Positions 28,765 to 38,525 of a stretch of DNA of 64,000 nt are shown here, piece by piece. How positions within the stretch are numbered: position 1 is the stretch's first letter; each line of letters starts with the position of its first letter. Made by a program: the position numbers and the translations under genes. The notes beneath the pieces are model-generated. The model did no database searches. It had not been told where the DNA came from and saw only the letters and a list, made by a program, of their open reading frames with translations. This stretch comes from Candidatus Heimdallarchaeota archaeon (GTDB lineage Archaea > Asgardarchaeota > Heimdallarchaeia > Heimdallarchaeales > Heimdallarchaeaceae): positions 179,228 to 243,227 of the forward strand of contig JAAFKI010000045.1 in the NCBI GenBank assembly GCA_021399345.1. Direction: 5' to 3'.

Positions 28765-29910
28765 ATGAGAAGAATTGGATTAGATACATATATGCTACCA
28801 ATCCAAGGTGCTGCTTCAAGCAAAGTGCTTATCGATGGTCAAGAATATTTAATGCTTGGTTCTTATAGTTACTTAGGACTCATAACCCATCCAGATATAA
28901 TTCAAGCAGGTCATGAAGCTTTAGATAAATATGGTACTGGAGCGGGAGGGGTTAGATTATTAACAGGAACTACAGATTTACATCGTTCACTGGAGAAAAA
29001 AATTGCTAGTTTTAAGAGGACTGAAGATGCTTTAGTTCTGAGCAGCGGTTACGTAACAAATATGACAGTAATATCAACCTTGTTTGGGAAGGATGATTTG
29101 GTTGTAATTGACAAATATGATCATCAAAGTATTTATGATGGTTGTATTCTTTCAAAATCAGATTGGAAAAGGTTCAATCATAATGATATGGATGATTTAT
29201 CGAGGGTTCTTGAAGAGAATAGAGAAAACTATAAACGTGTGATAGTTATTGTTGATGGAGTTTATAGTATGGATGGAGACATAGCTCGAATGCCTGAGAT
29301 TATCGAAATAGCAAAACAATATGATTCTTCAACAATGGTAGATGAAGCTCATTCAATTGGAACAGTGGGCCCAAATGGAAGAGGAGTTGATGACTATTTT
29401 GATCTTGAACCTGGTGCTGTCGATATCTACATGGGAACTTTAAGCAAAGCAATTCCATCAATTGGAGGGTATATTGCTGCGAAAAAGGATGTGATTACTT
29501 ATTTGAAATTCACTTCCAATGCGTTTATTTTTAGTGCAGCTCTTCCACCAGTTTCAACAGCAGTCGCTCTCAAAGCACTTGAGATTATTGAAACAGACAA
29601 AGATCGTATAAAATCCCTACAGAAAAACTATACTAAGTTCATTAATGGTGTTAAGGGAATAGGTTATGACACATTAAAGAGCAAGGACACACCAATTGTT
29701 CCTGTTGTAATTGGAGATGATGTTAAAACATTTCGCTTTGCTAAGCAAATGAAAAAGGAAGGAATTTTAGTTCCACCAATTGTATTTCCTGCAGTTCCTA
29801 GAGACAAAGGAAGATTAAGATGTTGTGTTATGGCAACCCATACTGAAGAGGAAATCGATTATATTATAGAAACCATGGAAAAAATAGGTAAAAGCCTAAA
29901 AGTTATCTAA
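28765..29910 (+). CDS. PLP-dependent alpha-oxoamine synthase-like enzyme (KBL/BioF/serine palmitoyltransferase family)
   Basis: LGSYSYLGLITHP, YGTGAGGVRLLTGTTDLHRSLEKKIA, VVDGVYSMDGDIA, VDEAHSIGTVGPNGRGV, MGTLSKAIPSIGGYIA. Homology-like sequence extends upstream (ITDITDNHRIKELLKRIKN), so a non-canonical start near 28708 is possible. Confidence 0.85.
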   Translation: MRRIGLDTYMLPIQGAASSKVLIDGQEYLMLGSYSYLGLITHPDIIQAGHEALDKYGTGAGGVRLLTGTTDLHRSLEKKIASFKRTEDALVLSSGYVTNMTVISTLFGKDDLVVIDKYDHQSIYDGCILSKSDWKRFNHNDMDDLSRVLEENRENYKRVIVIVDGVYSMDGDIARMPEIIEIAKQYDSSTMVDEAHSIGTVGPNGRGVDDYFDLEPGAVDIYMGTLSKAIPSIGGYIAAKKDVITYLKFTSNAFIFSAALPPVSTAVALKALEIIETDKDRIKSLQKNYTKFINGVKGIGYDTLKSKDTPIVPVVIGDDVKTFRFAKQMKKEGILVPPIVFPAVPRDKGRLRCCVMATHTEEEIDYIIETMEKIGKSLKVI

Positions 29911-29973
29911 ATTCTCATTTAGTAATTAGGAACTTTAACAGTTACATTTATCTACATTGAGCATATTTTCTAG

Positions 29974-30303
29974 ATGGACGAAGCGAAAGGGCAACTTTCG
30001 GCATATTGCTGAGGAACCTCCTGACTCCGAAAAACGATGTGGATGCAAATCCACCATATGAGAATATGGCTCTTGGAACAGAAACGAACGCCCCATTTTC
30101 GTAAACAATGATGCGATAAATAGAGTGGTAACATTTCTAGAAGTAAATTGCTGAGAAGAAATTGGGATACGATGAAACGGCCAAACATTGTGGAGCAAGC
30201 TTAAGTAGAGTTCATATGAACTGGGTAAAGCGCTTAGATGAATGTTGCCAGGAAGATCCTAAAGGCTTCCGAACAGAATCAGGGGTATTTCTGCATCGTC
30301 CAA
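29974..30303 (+). ncRNA. rnpB: RNase P RNA
   Basis: P1 ggacgaagc/gcatcgtcc (one mismatch); CR-I GAGGAACCTCCTGACTCC; CR-IV-like GGAACAGAAACGAACGCC; GATGAAACGGCC; GGAGCAAGCTTAAGTAGAGTTCAT...GAACTGGGTAAAGCGCTTAGATGAATG; CR-V ACAGAATCAGGGGTAT; GNRA hairpins gtggatGCAAatccac and catatGAGAatatg. Confidence 0.92.
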
Positions 30304-30309
30304 CAAATT

Positions 30310-30319
30310 TCTTTTTTTT
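30310..30319 (+). terminator. Oligo-T terminator downstream of RNase P RNA
   Basis: Run of T residues immediately 3' of P1. Confidence 0.55.
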
Positions 30320-30400
30320 TAGATGCTGAAAATTGCTTACAGTAAGTTTATTAAACCTCTTCTAAGATGTTACTTCGAATAAAAAAATAGACGTGTATAA

Positions 30401-32161
30401 ATGCTTAGGAGGTTATCGAACAGTAGCATTCTATCTATACTTGTAGGATTTTCCCTTTTTATTACAATATTAAATCCTGCATCTAATATAGCGATAGCTA
30501 TGAAACCTCCTATAGGGGACAATTCTCAAATTATTTATCAGAGCTATGAAAATGCTACTTTCATTTTTTATCCATATTTTGAAGAAATAACAAGAGGAGA
30601 GGATGACCTCAATCTAACCATGAAATTCTGTTATGAGAATATTACTTTGATTCCAGATTCAAACATTTATTATAATATTACAAACATACTGGATGAAAAA
30701 ATTTTCGAAGAGAAAGTATGGGTTAATACAACTGCAGAATTTAATCGTACAATTCCATGGCAGACATTTAATGGTCAAGATGATGGAAACTATACAATCA
30801 CTGCTGTTGCGAATAGTACTACAACTACATCTTATAACATTACAACTTATTTTACTCTCATAGTTCCTGATTTTGGACAAGTAAGGATGTTCTTTCCATC
30901 AAATCCTGCATTTCTTATTAGGAATCAAGATAATCAAGTTTCATGTGTTATTTCGAATGTAGGTGGAACTACAGTAACTAATGTCTCAGTAACTAATGAA
31001 ATTACAAAAACTGGAACAGTTGGTTCAATTACAAGATCTTATTCTATTTACAATTTAGAAATAGCTGAAGGAGCATTCCACGAAGATATAATAGGTTTTT
31101 ATCCAGATACTTATCTCTATCAAAAACACTCTTTCACTATCACTTATCGAACAATAGGTGATCCAGAGACGCTTAGAGTGTATCTTAGTGACCCCATTAA
31201 AATAATTGTGATGCCCGATATTGTCGTTGAAAATTTTCAGTTACCAATAAATGTGACCATGGGAGAGAAATATATTATTACGACTAATATAAATAACAGT
31301 GAAGAAGAATCACTAATTATTATTCCAAAGATTGTTTGTGATCAAATCAGTTTTTATGATGAATCTGCTATATCAATTCCAAAAGGTAATAATATAATCT
31401 CTATTTCAGGAACTCCTCTAGTAGATGGAGCATCTTCACTCTACTTTGGTTTTGATTTAGAATGGACTACTGTTTCTGAAACAAAGTGGTATTCTATCTT
31501 ACTTTTTACACAGTATCAACTTATATATATCATTCCACTAGAAATCCCCCCCATTATTCTACATCCTGGTGTATTTTTTGGTATTGTTTTTTCATCTCTT
31601 TTCATAGGATTAGCTTACTTTTCAAGAGATATTATACTTGGTATTGCTAGAAGAACTAGAACAACAAGTTCTCGGATTTTCCCTGAAGTTTCTTATCCTT
31701 TGGAAACAGTAATTCTTGATGGTTCAAATATTGCTTGGGAAGAGAAGAACGACTCTAACAAACCACAAATTAACAACATTGAATCCATGATTAACCGATT
31801 GAGTAGAGCCAATTTTAAGAAAATTATAACTGTAGCGGACGCAGCATTACGCTATCAGATAGATGAACAAAAAAGATTAGACAGATTAGTTAAGGAAGGA
31901 GCTATGAAAATGTTACCCGCAAGAGTTGATGGAGACAAGTTCATTCTAAGGATAGCAGAAGAGGAAAATGCTATGATTGTAAGTAATGATATGTTTAAGG
32001 AATTCAGAGAATCAACTCCCTGGATTGATGAAAGAAGGATCCCTTACACTATTTTAGATGGAGAAGTATACTTGCACCCAACTTCAGTTCTTCCCTCAAT
32101 TGAAATAGGTAGTAAAGAGAATAAAGAGAGAAAAGAAAACGATAATACCTTTGAAACTTAA
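30401..32161 (+). CDS. Membrane protein: extracellular domain, TM helix and cytosolic Zc3h12a/Regnase-like NYN (PIN) ribonuclease domain
   Basis: Signal-like N-terminus; C-terminal TM VFFGIVFSSLFIGLAYFS; then VILDGSNIAWEE...DGDKFILRIAEEENAMIVSNDMFKEFRESTPWIDERRIPYTILDGEVYLHP. Confidence 0.78.
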   Translation: MLRRLSNSSILSILVGFSLFITILNPASNIAIAMKPPIGDNSQIIYQSYENATFIFYPYFEEITRGEDDLNLTMKFCYENITLIPDSNIYYNITNILDEKIFEEKVWVNTTAEFNRTIPWQTFNGQDDGNYTITAVANSTTTTSYNITTYFTLIVPDFGQVRMFFPSNPAFLIRNQDNQVSCVISNVGGTTVTNVSVTNEITKTGTVGSITRSYSIYNLEIAEGAFHEDIIGFYPDTYLYQKHSFTITYRTIGDPETLRVYLSDPIKIIVMPDIVVENFQLPINVTMGEKYIITTNINNSEEESLIIIPKIVCDQISFYDESAISIPKGNNIISISGTPLVDGASSLYFGFDLEWTTVSETKWYSILLFTQYQLIYIIPLEIPPIILHPGVFFGIVFSSLFIGLAYFSRDIILGIARRTRTTSSRIFPEVSYPLETVILDGSNIAWEEKNDSNKPQINNIESMINRLSRANFKKIITVADAALRYQIDEQKRLDRLVKEGAMKMLPARVDGDKFILRIAEEENAMIVSNDMFKEFRESTPWIDERRIPYTILDGEVYLHPTSVLPSIEIGSKENKERKENDNTFET

Positions 32162-32232
32162 TTTTCTATAACAAAAATCTGATAAAACCAAGTCATTATA
32201 AAGTACTATGATTATATAATTTTGATAATACT

Positions 32233-32949
32233 ATGAATATGGACCAAGGATATCAAGATTTTTCTAACTTGAAAACAGGTTATAATGATAACATAAAGTT
32301 AGAAAATCTTCCAAAGGATTATTTCTATAGTACAGAATATGATTACATGACGCTACCAGAGGTCCAGTTATTATTAACTTTGTCAGATTCGAATATCGCC
32401 TACAGTTTTTCAGGATTAAGAAAAACAACACTGCTGCATCAACATCAACTGGCTAAGGCTCTAAAGAGATTAATTGATAGAAACTATCTATCCAAAAGAG
32501 ACAATGGTACATATGAAACAACTAATACTGGTAGCAGATATACAACAGAATTAATCAAAGATCTAATCAGTAATAAAGCAGTAAATATTCAGAATAATAG
32601 CTTTTACTCTCAGTGGAAAGAAATTCATCTAATTCCACCTCTAAAATCTGAATTATTAGTATCAGTTTTTGAAAAAAGATGGTTTGGAGGTTTTAGATTC
32701 CTATTCAAAAGAGAAAACAGAGATGGAACTGAGCTATGCTGGGAAGATAATGACAGTAATAGAGTCTACTTGTATATTCAAAGAAGAGGTTCAATCAAAT
32801 TTGAATATAGAGCTACTGTTCCTAGTTACAGTAAAATGGAAGAAGCTACAAACTGGATAAGTAATGAAATTCTAAATCTAGGTGAAGTTAATATAGAAAT
32901 TGAAGATTATGAAATTGTTGACGATTTTGAGAAAAATACATACAATTAG
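32233..32949 (+). CDS. wHTH domain-containing protein upstream of proteasome genes
   Basis: SFSGLRKTTLLHQHQLAKALKRLIDRNYLSKRDNGTYETTNTGSRY. Confidence 0.6.
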   Translation: MNMDQGYQDFSNLKTGYNDNIKLENLPKDYFYSTEYDYMTLPEVQLLLTLSDSNIAYSFSGLRKTTLLHQHQLAKALKRLIDRNYLSKRDNGTYETTNTGSRYTTELIKDLISNKAVNIQNNSFYSQWKEIHLIPPLKSELLVSVFEKRWFGGFRFLFKRENRDGTELCWEDNDSNRVYLYIQRRGSIKFEYRATVPSYSKMEEATNWISNEILNLGEVNIEIEDYEIVDDFEKNTYN

Positions 32950-33012
32950 GTAAATCATTCATAGAACGCTAAATATTTAAACAAAATAAAGAAAAAATAA
33001 TGAGGAATTAAA

Positions 33013-33678
33013 ATGAATAATCCGAATTTTAATGGAATGGGAAATAATAATCCATTTATGGATCCCAAGCACGGAACAACAACTGTTTCTGTAAGATTTA
33101 AAGGAGGAACAGTTGTAGCGGCAGATAGAAGAGCTTCTATGGGCAGTTTTATTGCTTCAAAGAAAGCTCAAAAAGTCCATGAACTTAATGAATTCACTGT
33201 TGCCACAATTGCTGGGTTGGTTTCAGATGCTCAATATCTGGTTCATCTGACAAGAGCTAATCTCAACCTATTCGAACTTGGTAGAGGATATGCTCCTACT
33301 ACAAAAATGGCAGGTAATCTATTAGCCTCTATCATGTATGAACAATATAGGGCATATTTTCCATATTATGTCTCTATGATTGTTGCAGGTTTGGATAAAG
33401 ATGGTCCTCATATCTATACTTTGGATATGGCAGGTGGAATCACAGAAGAAGACTTTGCTTCCACTGGTTCAGGTTCTCTAGTTGCCTATGGTGTTCTAGA
33501 ATCAACCTGGAAAGATGGACTGACTGAAGCTGAAGGACTCAAAGTTACAATAACTGCTTTGGCTACAGCTATTAGTAGAGATGCAGCAACAGGTGATGGA
33601 ATGGATGTTCTAGTAGTGAACAAAAAAGGTGTCAAAAGGATGGCATCTGATGAAGTAAAAGGTTACTTGGAGGCATAA
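33013..33678 (+). CDS. psmB: Proteasome beta subunit
   Basis: HGTTTVSVRFKGGTVVAADRRASMGSFIASKKAQKVHEL; catalytic Thr after short propeptide. Confidence 0.93.
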   Translation: MNNPNFNGMGNNNPFMDPKHGTTTVSVRFKGGTVVAADRRASMGSFIASKKAQKVHELNEFTVATIAGLVSDAQYLVHLTRANLNLFELGRGYAPTTKMAGNLLASIMYEQYRAYFPYYVSMIVAGLDKDGPHIYTLDMAGGITEEDFASTGSGSLVAYGVLESTWKDGLTEAEGLKVTITALATAISRDAATGDGMDVLVVNKKGVKRMASDEVKGYLEA

Positions 33679-33682
33679 GAAA

Positions 33683-34339
33683 ATGTTAGGACCACAATCA
33701 ATGGGTTACGATAGATCACCTTTAATGTACTCTCCTGAAGGGCGTATCATTCAAACAGAATATGCTAGAGAATCAGTTAGAAGAGGAAGTATAGCAATAG
33801 GAATTAAAAGTAAACACGGTGTTGTTTTAGCTGGATTGTTAAGAGTAGTGGATCTTAATGAACCTGATTTGAAAATCCATAAAATCTCTAATACTATTCA
33901 AGCAATTTTCGCAGGTGTTGCTGCTGATGGTCGTATTTTGATAAATCGAGCTCGCCTTGAAGCAGAAATATTCAAGCTAACATATGCTGTTCCAATGGAT
34001 GTCAGAGGTTTAGCTGTTAAGACTGGCGACTATGTCCAGATGTTTACTCAACAAGGTGGATTAAGGCCTTTTGGAGTTGGAATGTTGTATGGAGGACTAG
34101 ACGATACTGGATCAAGTTTACAATTTGTAGATCCTGGTGGTGGAGTAGTCTCTTGTAAAGCAAAAGCTATGGGTGAAGGAGATTCTGAAGCTATTGCTTA
34201 TCTAAAGGAAAAATATTCTGATGAATTAACAACCGATGAAATGATTCAAATAGCTAAAGACGCTATTCACAAAGCTGCTAGAGATGTAGAATTAACAGAT
34301 GACAACATAGCTATTGAAATTATGCCTTATGAGGCATAA
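33683..34339 (+). CDS. psmA: Proteasome alpha subunit
   Basis: GYDRSPLMYSPEGRIIQTEYARESVRRGSIAIGIKSKHGVVLA. Confidence 0.93.
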   Translation: MLGPQSMGYDRSPLMYSPEGRIIQTEYARESVRRGSIAIGIKSKHGVVLAGLLRVVDLNEPDLKIHKISNTIQAIFAGVAADGRILINRARLEAEIFKLTYAVPMDVRGLAVKTGDYVQMFTQQGGLRPFGVGMLYGGLDDTGSSLQFVDPGGGVVSCKAKAMGEGDSEAIAYLKEKYSDELTTDEMIQIAKDAIHKAARDVELTDDNIAIEIMPYEA

Positions 34340-34393
34340 TCTATCTTTTTCTATTTATTTACGCCAAATTTATATTCGCAAAACTTTATTTTT

Positions 34394-35422
34394 GTGAAGA
34401 GGATTATGAAAGTTTTTCTGTCAAAAGCTATTAGAGTAAACGGAAAAGATTGGAAATTAGCTTGTGATAGTACTAACTCACAACACTATCCTCTCGTTTT
34501 TTATAGTCATGCTCATTCAGACCATATCCCAAGAAAATTACCAAAAACAGATATAATAACATCACCCGTAACAAAGATTCTATTGAAGAATTTTGTGTCA
34601 AATTTTGATGATGGAAATTTCTTCGATTCTTACTCTATTGATGATGTTACTTTCAAACAAAAATCCAGCGGCCATATTGTGGGCTCTACTGCATTGAAAA
34701 TTGAATCTTCTGAAGGAAAACTAGTTTATACAGGAGATGTTTCAATACGAGATAAGGGATTCTTAGAACCTTTTTCACCAGAAAAGTGTGATATCTTAAT
34801 CATTGAAAGTACATTTGGTTCGCCAGATTACGTCTTTCCATCTTATGATGGTGTTATAAAGGAAGCACAAGAACAAATATCCCATTATTTGGATAACAAT
34901 ATCCCCGTAGTTTTGATGGGTTATGCCCTAGGAAAAGCACAAATGTTGTATAATGCTTTTTCCCATCTTTCTGAAAATATAGTTATGCATGGAGCTAATT
35001 TCAAGATTAATTCCCTACTTCTAGCTGAGAAAATTAAGGGAGCCATAACTGCAATGGATTATATCGAAGCAAAAGAATCTAATTTCCTTGGACAATCTAA
35101 TAAATGGATTCTTTTTACACCTCTGAAATCTGGGCGAGATTTCTTTTTTTCTTATTTGAAGAAAAAATATAACGCGAAATTGTTTGCATTCAGTGGTTGG
35201 GCAATATCAAGCAGCTATAAATTCAGAATGTCAGTTGATCATAGTTATCCTATAAGTGACCACGCTGATTACAATGAATTATTAGAGATTTGCAAAAAAA
35301 GCAACCCAAATCAGATTTATACAATCTATGGACATACAACAAGATTTGCAGCAGAGTTAATAAAACATGGATTTAACGCAATACCCCTTTCTAAGCAGAC
35401 TATACTAGATTCATTCTTCTAG
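34394..35422 (+). CDS. Metallo-beta-lactamase/beta-CASP-type nuclease (mRNA 3'-end processing factor-like)
   Basis: SHAHSDHIPRKLP; SGHIVGSTALKIE; LVYTGDVSIRDKGFL; SDHADYNEL. Confidence 0.8.
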   Translation: MKRIMKVFLSKAIRVNGKDWKLACDSTNSQHYPLVFYSHAHSDHIPRKLPKTDIITSPVTKILLKNFVSNFDDGNFFDSYSIDDVTFKQKSSGHIVGSTALKIESSEGKLVYTGDVSIRDKGFLEPFSPEKCDILIIESTFGSPDYVFPSYDGVIKEAQEQISHYLDNNIPVVLMGYALGKAQMLYNAFSHLSENIVMHGANFKINSLLLAEKIKGAITAMDYIEAKESNFLGQSNKWILFTPLKSGRDFFFSYLKKKYNAKLFAFSGWAISSSYKFRMSVDHSYPISDHADYNELLEICKKSNPNQIYTIYGHTTRFAAELIKHGFNAIPLSKQTILDSFF

Positions 35423-35429
35423 ATATTAA

Positions 35430-35882
35430 TTAACTTGCAATTAAATCTTCAATTCTCCTTTCTTTATAGAGTATTTCATTCAAATGTACAACCATTATTG
35501 GGATATCTCGTCTTGCGAGGAAATCCCTTGCATTAGAACTAATAGAATTACAGATTAAAACCAACTTCTTCAGATTTAGTGAAATAATTATTTGTTCCAA
35601 TTGGAGTAATTTGTTTGTAGGAATTGTACGTTTCCAATTCATTGTCACGATACCAATATCGTGACTTTCGAGATAGAAATCTATCACATATTTCCTTCTA
35701 CCAAGCTTAAAAGCAGCATTTTCTCTAACTGGTACATTTCTTGATTCTAATTCATTTCTAAGCACATGATTTATGATAGATTCTTCACTATTCATTAGAA
35801 GAAAGAAAGAGACTTTATTAAAAACAAGGGTTAATATCAGCATAATATACTGGAAACATCTAAGAACGCAATGTATTGACAA
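35430..35882 (-). CDS. Restriction-endonuclease-fold-like hypothetical protein (start likely internal MNSEESII)
   Basis: FKLGRRKYVIDFYLESHDIGIVTMNWKRTIPTNKLLQLEQII. Confidence 0.45.
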   Translation of the reverse strand: MSIHCVLRCFQYIMLILTLVFNKVSFFLLMNSEESIINHVLRNELESRNVPVRENAAFKLGRRKYVIDFYLESHDIGIVTMNWKRTIPTNKLLQLEQIIISLNLKKLVLICNSISSNARDFLARRDIPIMVVHLNEILYKERRIEDLIAS

Positions 35883-35939
35883 AAATCATGAAACTAGGAA
35901 ATTTGAAAAAATGTAAAAAGAGAGTTTTTGGCTAAAAAC

Positions 35940-38489
35940 TCAACTGAAAATGTACTTCATGTCCCTTATATTGGAAATACGCATAAGTATCCTATCGAAA
36001 AACGAAATATGTTTCTTTACCATAAACTTAGGTGTATCTGTGTAAATATAGATATAATCAATTTTCTTTCTTTCAATTTCAAATTCTTTATCTTTGATTT
36101 TATAGGCTACTTTGTCATCTTTTAAGCTAGTTAATATGCAAGCAATTCCTGTTTCAATTTCCTCTTTCGTAAAGAGAACAACAGATTTTCCTATGGTTGA
36201 TTCTATAAGTCCTGTTTGATTTTCCTTTTTATCATAGTTTAATCGTACTAATACAGGTGGTAAATCAATAATAATTTCTTTACCATTCAATTCAAATGTT
36301 TTCATTTTTCCATTATCATCTGTTTTCAGAGTAATTGAGGAAGAAGCGAGATTATTTTCAAATGAGAAATTCTCCAATACCGCTTTTCTATCTAATCCGT
36401 CATTGTAACTAAATATTTCCTTACCAACAAAATCTACGAGATATGATATTGGTTTACCTGTATAATCTCTTTCAAATGTTTTCAAAGGATTGTCTGTCTG
36501 TTGAAAAGTAAAAGTTGGTTGTTGAGTTTTTTCATCTTTCTGCCATGAAATCAATTTACCTATTTTTCCATTTTTTAAGACATACTTGTCATTTACTATA
36601 GCATCATGTATAACATAATCTGTAAAGAGTATTTTTTTAGCTTCATCCTTTGTTTGAATATTCAATAAAAGAGGTCTAACAATGGTATTACTTATTTCAA
36701 TGTCAGTCACTTCACCTTCAATACAATCATCAAAAACACGGTCATATGCAACGACATATCTCCCCTTTAGCATTGAAATCAAGTCGTTCATTCTTGTGAT
36801 CTCTAGAAATGATTCTACTCCTTTTTCCCCGTGATATTCAGTATATCTCTCAGAAATAAGTTTGGAGAATTCTTCTCTCTTATTACTCAATTTCTTAATC
36901 GATTTTTTTCTTATGAAATTTGGAAGAATAAACCAAAAGGGTAATAGTGCGCCCTTAACTGGAGAATAATCATCACTTATAACAGCAACTATCCTGTATG
37001 CAGTTCGGGGATGAGACATGAACATATTGGCTATCATATCCCACCTACCAGGTCTGTAAAGATGTCTGTAAAGTTTCATTGCAGCTTCACCTTGGAATCT
37101 TTGTTTTTCTTCAGGAGTAAATTCTCTACCAGTCAACAATTGGACATTTAAACCAAAATCTCCAGCTATGCCTTGATAAAAACCCTCAAGTTTATACAAT
37201 ACTTGAGCAAGTTCCGTACCATAACCTGCTTTCTTTGCTTGTAAATCGGCATCACCTTCCATGATTCTAACGAAAATATAGAGAACGACAATTATTCCAT
37301 AACTAATTAAGAAATACAATCCAAATGGGATAAGACCTTTCACTGCAGCATAATCTAGTGTTGTAGCGGGTAGTAGGAATCCCTTTTTGATAATCATCTC
37401 TATCCAAGCTAGTAATTGTAACCAGACAATATGAGCTCGCTTATTATGGGCTAACTCATGTGCAACGATTCCGCGTATATCGTCATCGCTAAATTCATCT
37501 AAACTAGAAGATATTAGTGCAACTCTTTGATCAAAAAGAGGACCATATGCCATTGCATTCAAAATAGGCGCTTGAACAAAACCTACTTTGAGTTTTTTAT
37601 TAATCCCTAAACGAACTCTAACTTCTTCAACAATCTTTAGAACTCGTTTATCATCAGTAGGTTTAATTCCCAGCAAAAATGTGAGCAACCAACCTGAAAT
37701 GAAATACATAAAAATTGAAAGAAGGATAACTATCTCCCAGGGTCCAAGAGAAAGGAAAATAGTACGCTGTACTATAGGAGAATCTGTTTTTACTAACCCC
37801 CCTAGATGATTACCTACACTAGGTAAAAGAGTACTACCGCTAATTGTGAAGAAATTAGATAATGTAAAAGAATATAAACCGATGTAATTCCAGGTAAGGT
37901 TATCAAATCCTGGAATTAATTTACCAACACCATAGAGTGCCACATATGCTAAAGCAAAAAGTGTCAAGTATAAAATTTGAGGTGACATTAAGCGACTAAC
38001 AAGTACGAATTTTTTACCAAAGAATATCAAGGCAAGAATTATGAAAACATAAATCATAAGGTTATAAGCCCAACCTGTAAACAACTCGTTTTTTTCACCA
38101 GTAACAAGTTCCCATATTTTATCTCCAACAGTCCCAACTAGAAAAACAAAGTAAGTTACAACTGAAATAATCATCATTTCCCGCCAAACTGGAGATTCTC
38201 TTAAAATATATGTTTGATAAACAGCTAAAACAAATAATCCTAAAGCAATAGCTATTAACCAATTGCTAAGAAAGATTAACACCAAACCGAAAGTTAAAGC
38301 TATAAATGCCAACATGAGATTTTCAGAAGTTGTTCCATGCCTTACTTTAGTAACAATTTCTGAAATTAGAAAAACTAACCCTAACAACGCTATGAGGATA
38401 CCTATACCTATATTGGGATCATTTTTGATTAATCCCCATAACAGATTCCAATAATCGATAAGTGACATATTATCAGTGGCTTTGAACAT
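35940..38489 (-). CDS. M48-family (HtpX-like) membrane metalloprotease with long C-terminal extension
   Basis: GIVAHELAHNKRAHIVWLQ (HExxH); multiple TM; MEGDADLQAKKAG. Confidence 0.85.
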   Translation of the reverse strand: MFKATDNMSLIDYWNLLWGLIKNDPNIGIGILIALLGLVFLISEIVTKVRHGTTSENLMLAFIALTFGLVLIFLSNWLIAIALGLFVLAVYQTYILRESPVWREMMIISVVTYFVFLVGTVGDKIWELVTGEKNELFTGWAYNLMIYVFIILALIFFGKKFVLVSRLMSPQILYLTLFALAYVALYGVGKLIPGFDNLTWNYIGLYSFTLSNFFTISGSTLLPSVGNHLGGLVKTDSPIVQRTIFLSLGPWEIVILLSIFMYFISGWLLTFLLGIKPTDDKRVLKIVEEVRVRLGINKKLKVGFVQAPILNAMAYGPLFDQRVALISSSLDEFSDDDIRGIVAHELAHNKRAHIVWLQLLAWIEMIIKKGFLLPATTLDYAAVKGLIPFGLYFLISYGIIVVLYIFVRIMEGDADLQAKKAGYGTELAQVLYKLEGFYQGIAGDFGLNVQLLTGREFTPEEKQRFQGEAAMKLYRHLYRPGRWDMIANMFMSHPRTAYRIVAVISDDYSPVKGALLPFWFILPNFIRKKSIKKLSNKREEFSKLISERYTEYHGEKGVESFLEITRMNDLISMLKGRYVVAYDRVFDDCIEGEVTDIEISNTIVRPLLLNIQTKDEAKKILFTDYVIHDAIVNDKYVLKNGKIGKLISWQKDEKTQQPTFTFQQTDNPLKTFERDYTGKPISYLVDFVGKEIFSYNDGLDRKAVLENFSFENNLASSSITLKTDDNGKMKTFELNGKEIIIDLPPVLVRLNYDKKENQTGLIESTIGKSVVLFTKEEIETGIACILTSLKDDKVAYKIKDKEFEIERKKIDYIYIYTDTPKFMVKKHISFFDRILMRISNIRDMKYIFS

Positions 38490-38525
38490 AAAATATATTT
38501 AAAGCCTTTGTCTTCTGAAAAACTT

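Noticed and set aside
29935-30198. Two minus-strand ORFs (29935-30198 and 29970-30188)
   Set aside because: They lie inside the RNase P RNA gene; no protein-like signal beyond open frames.
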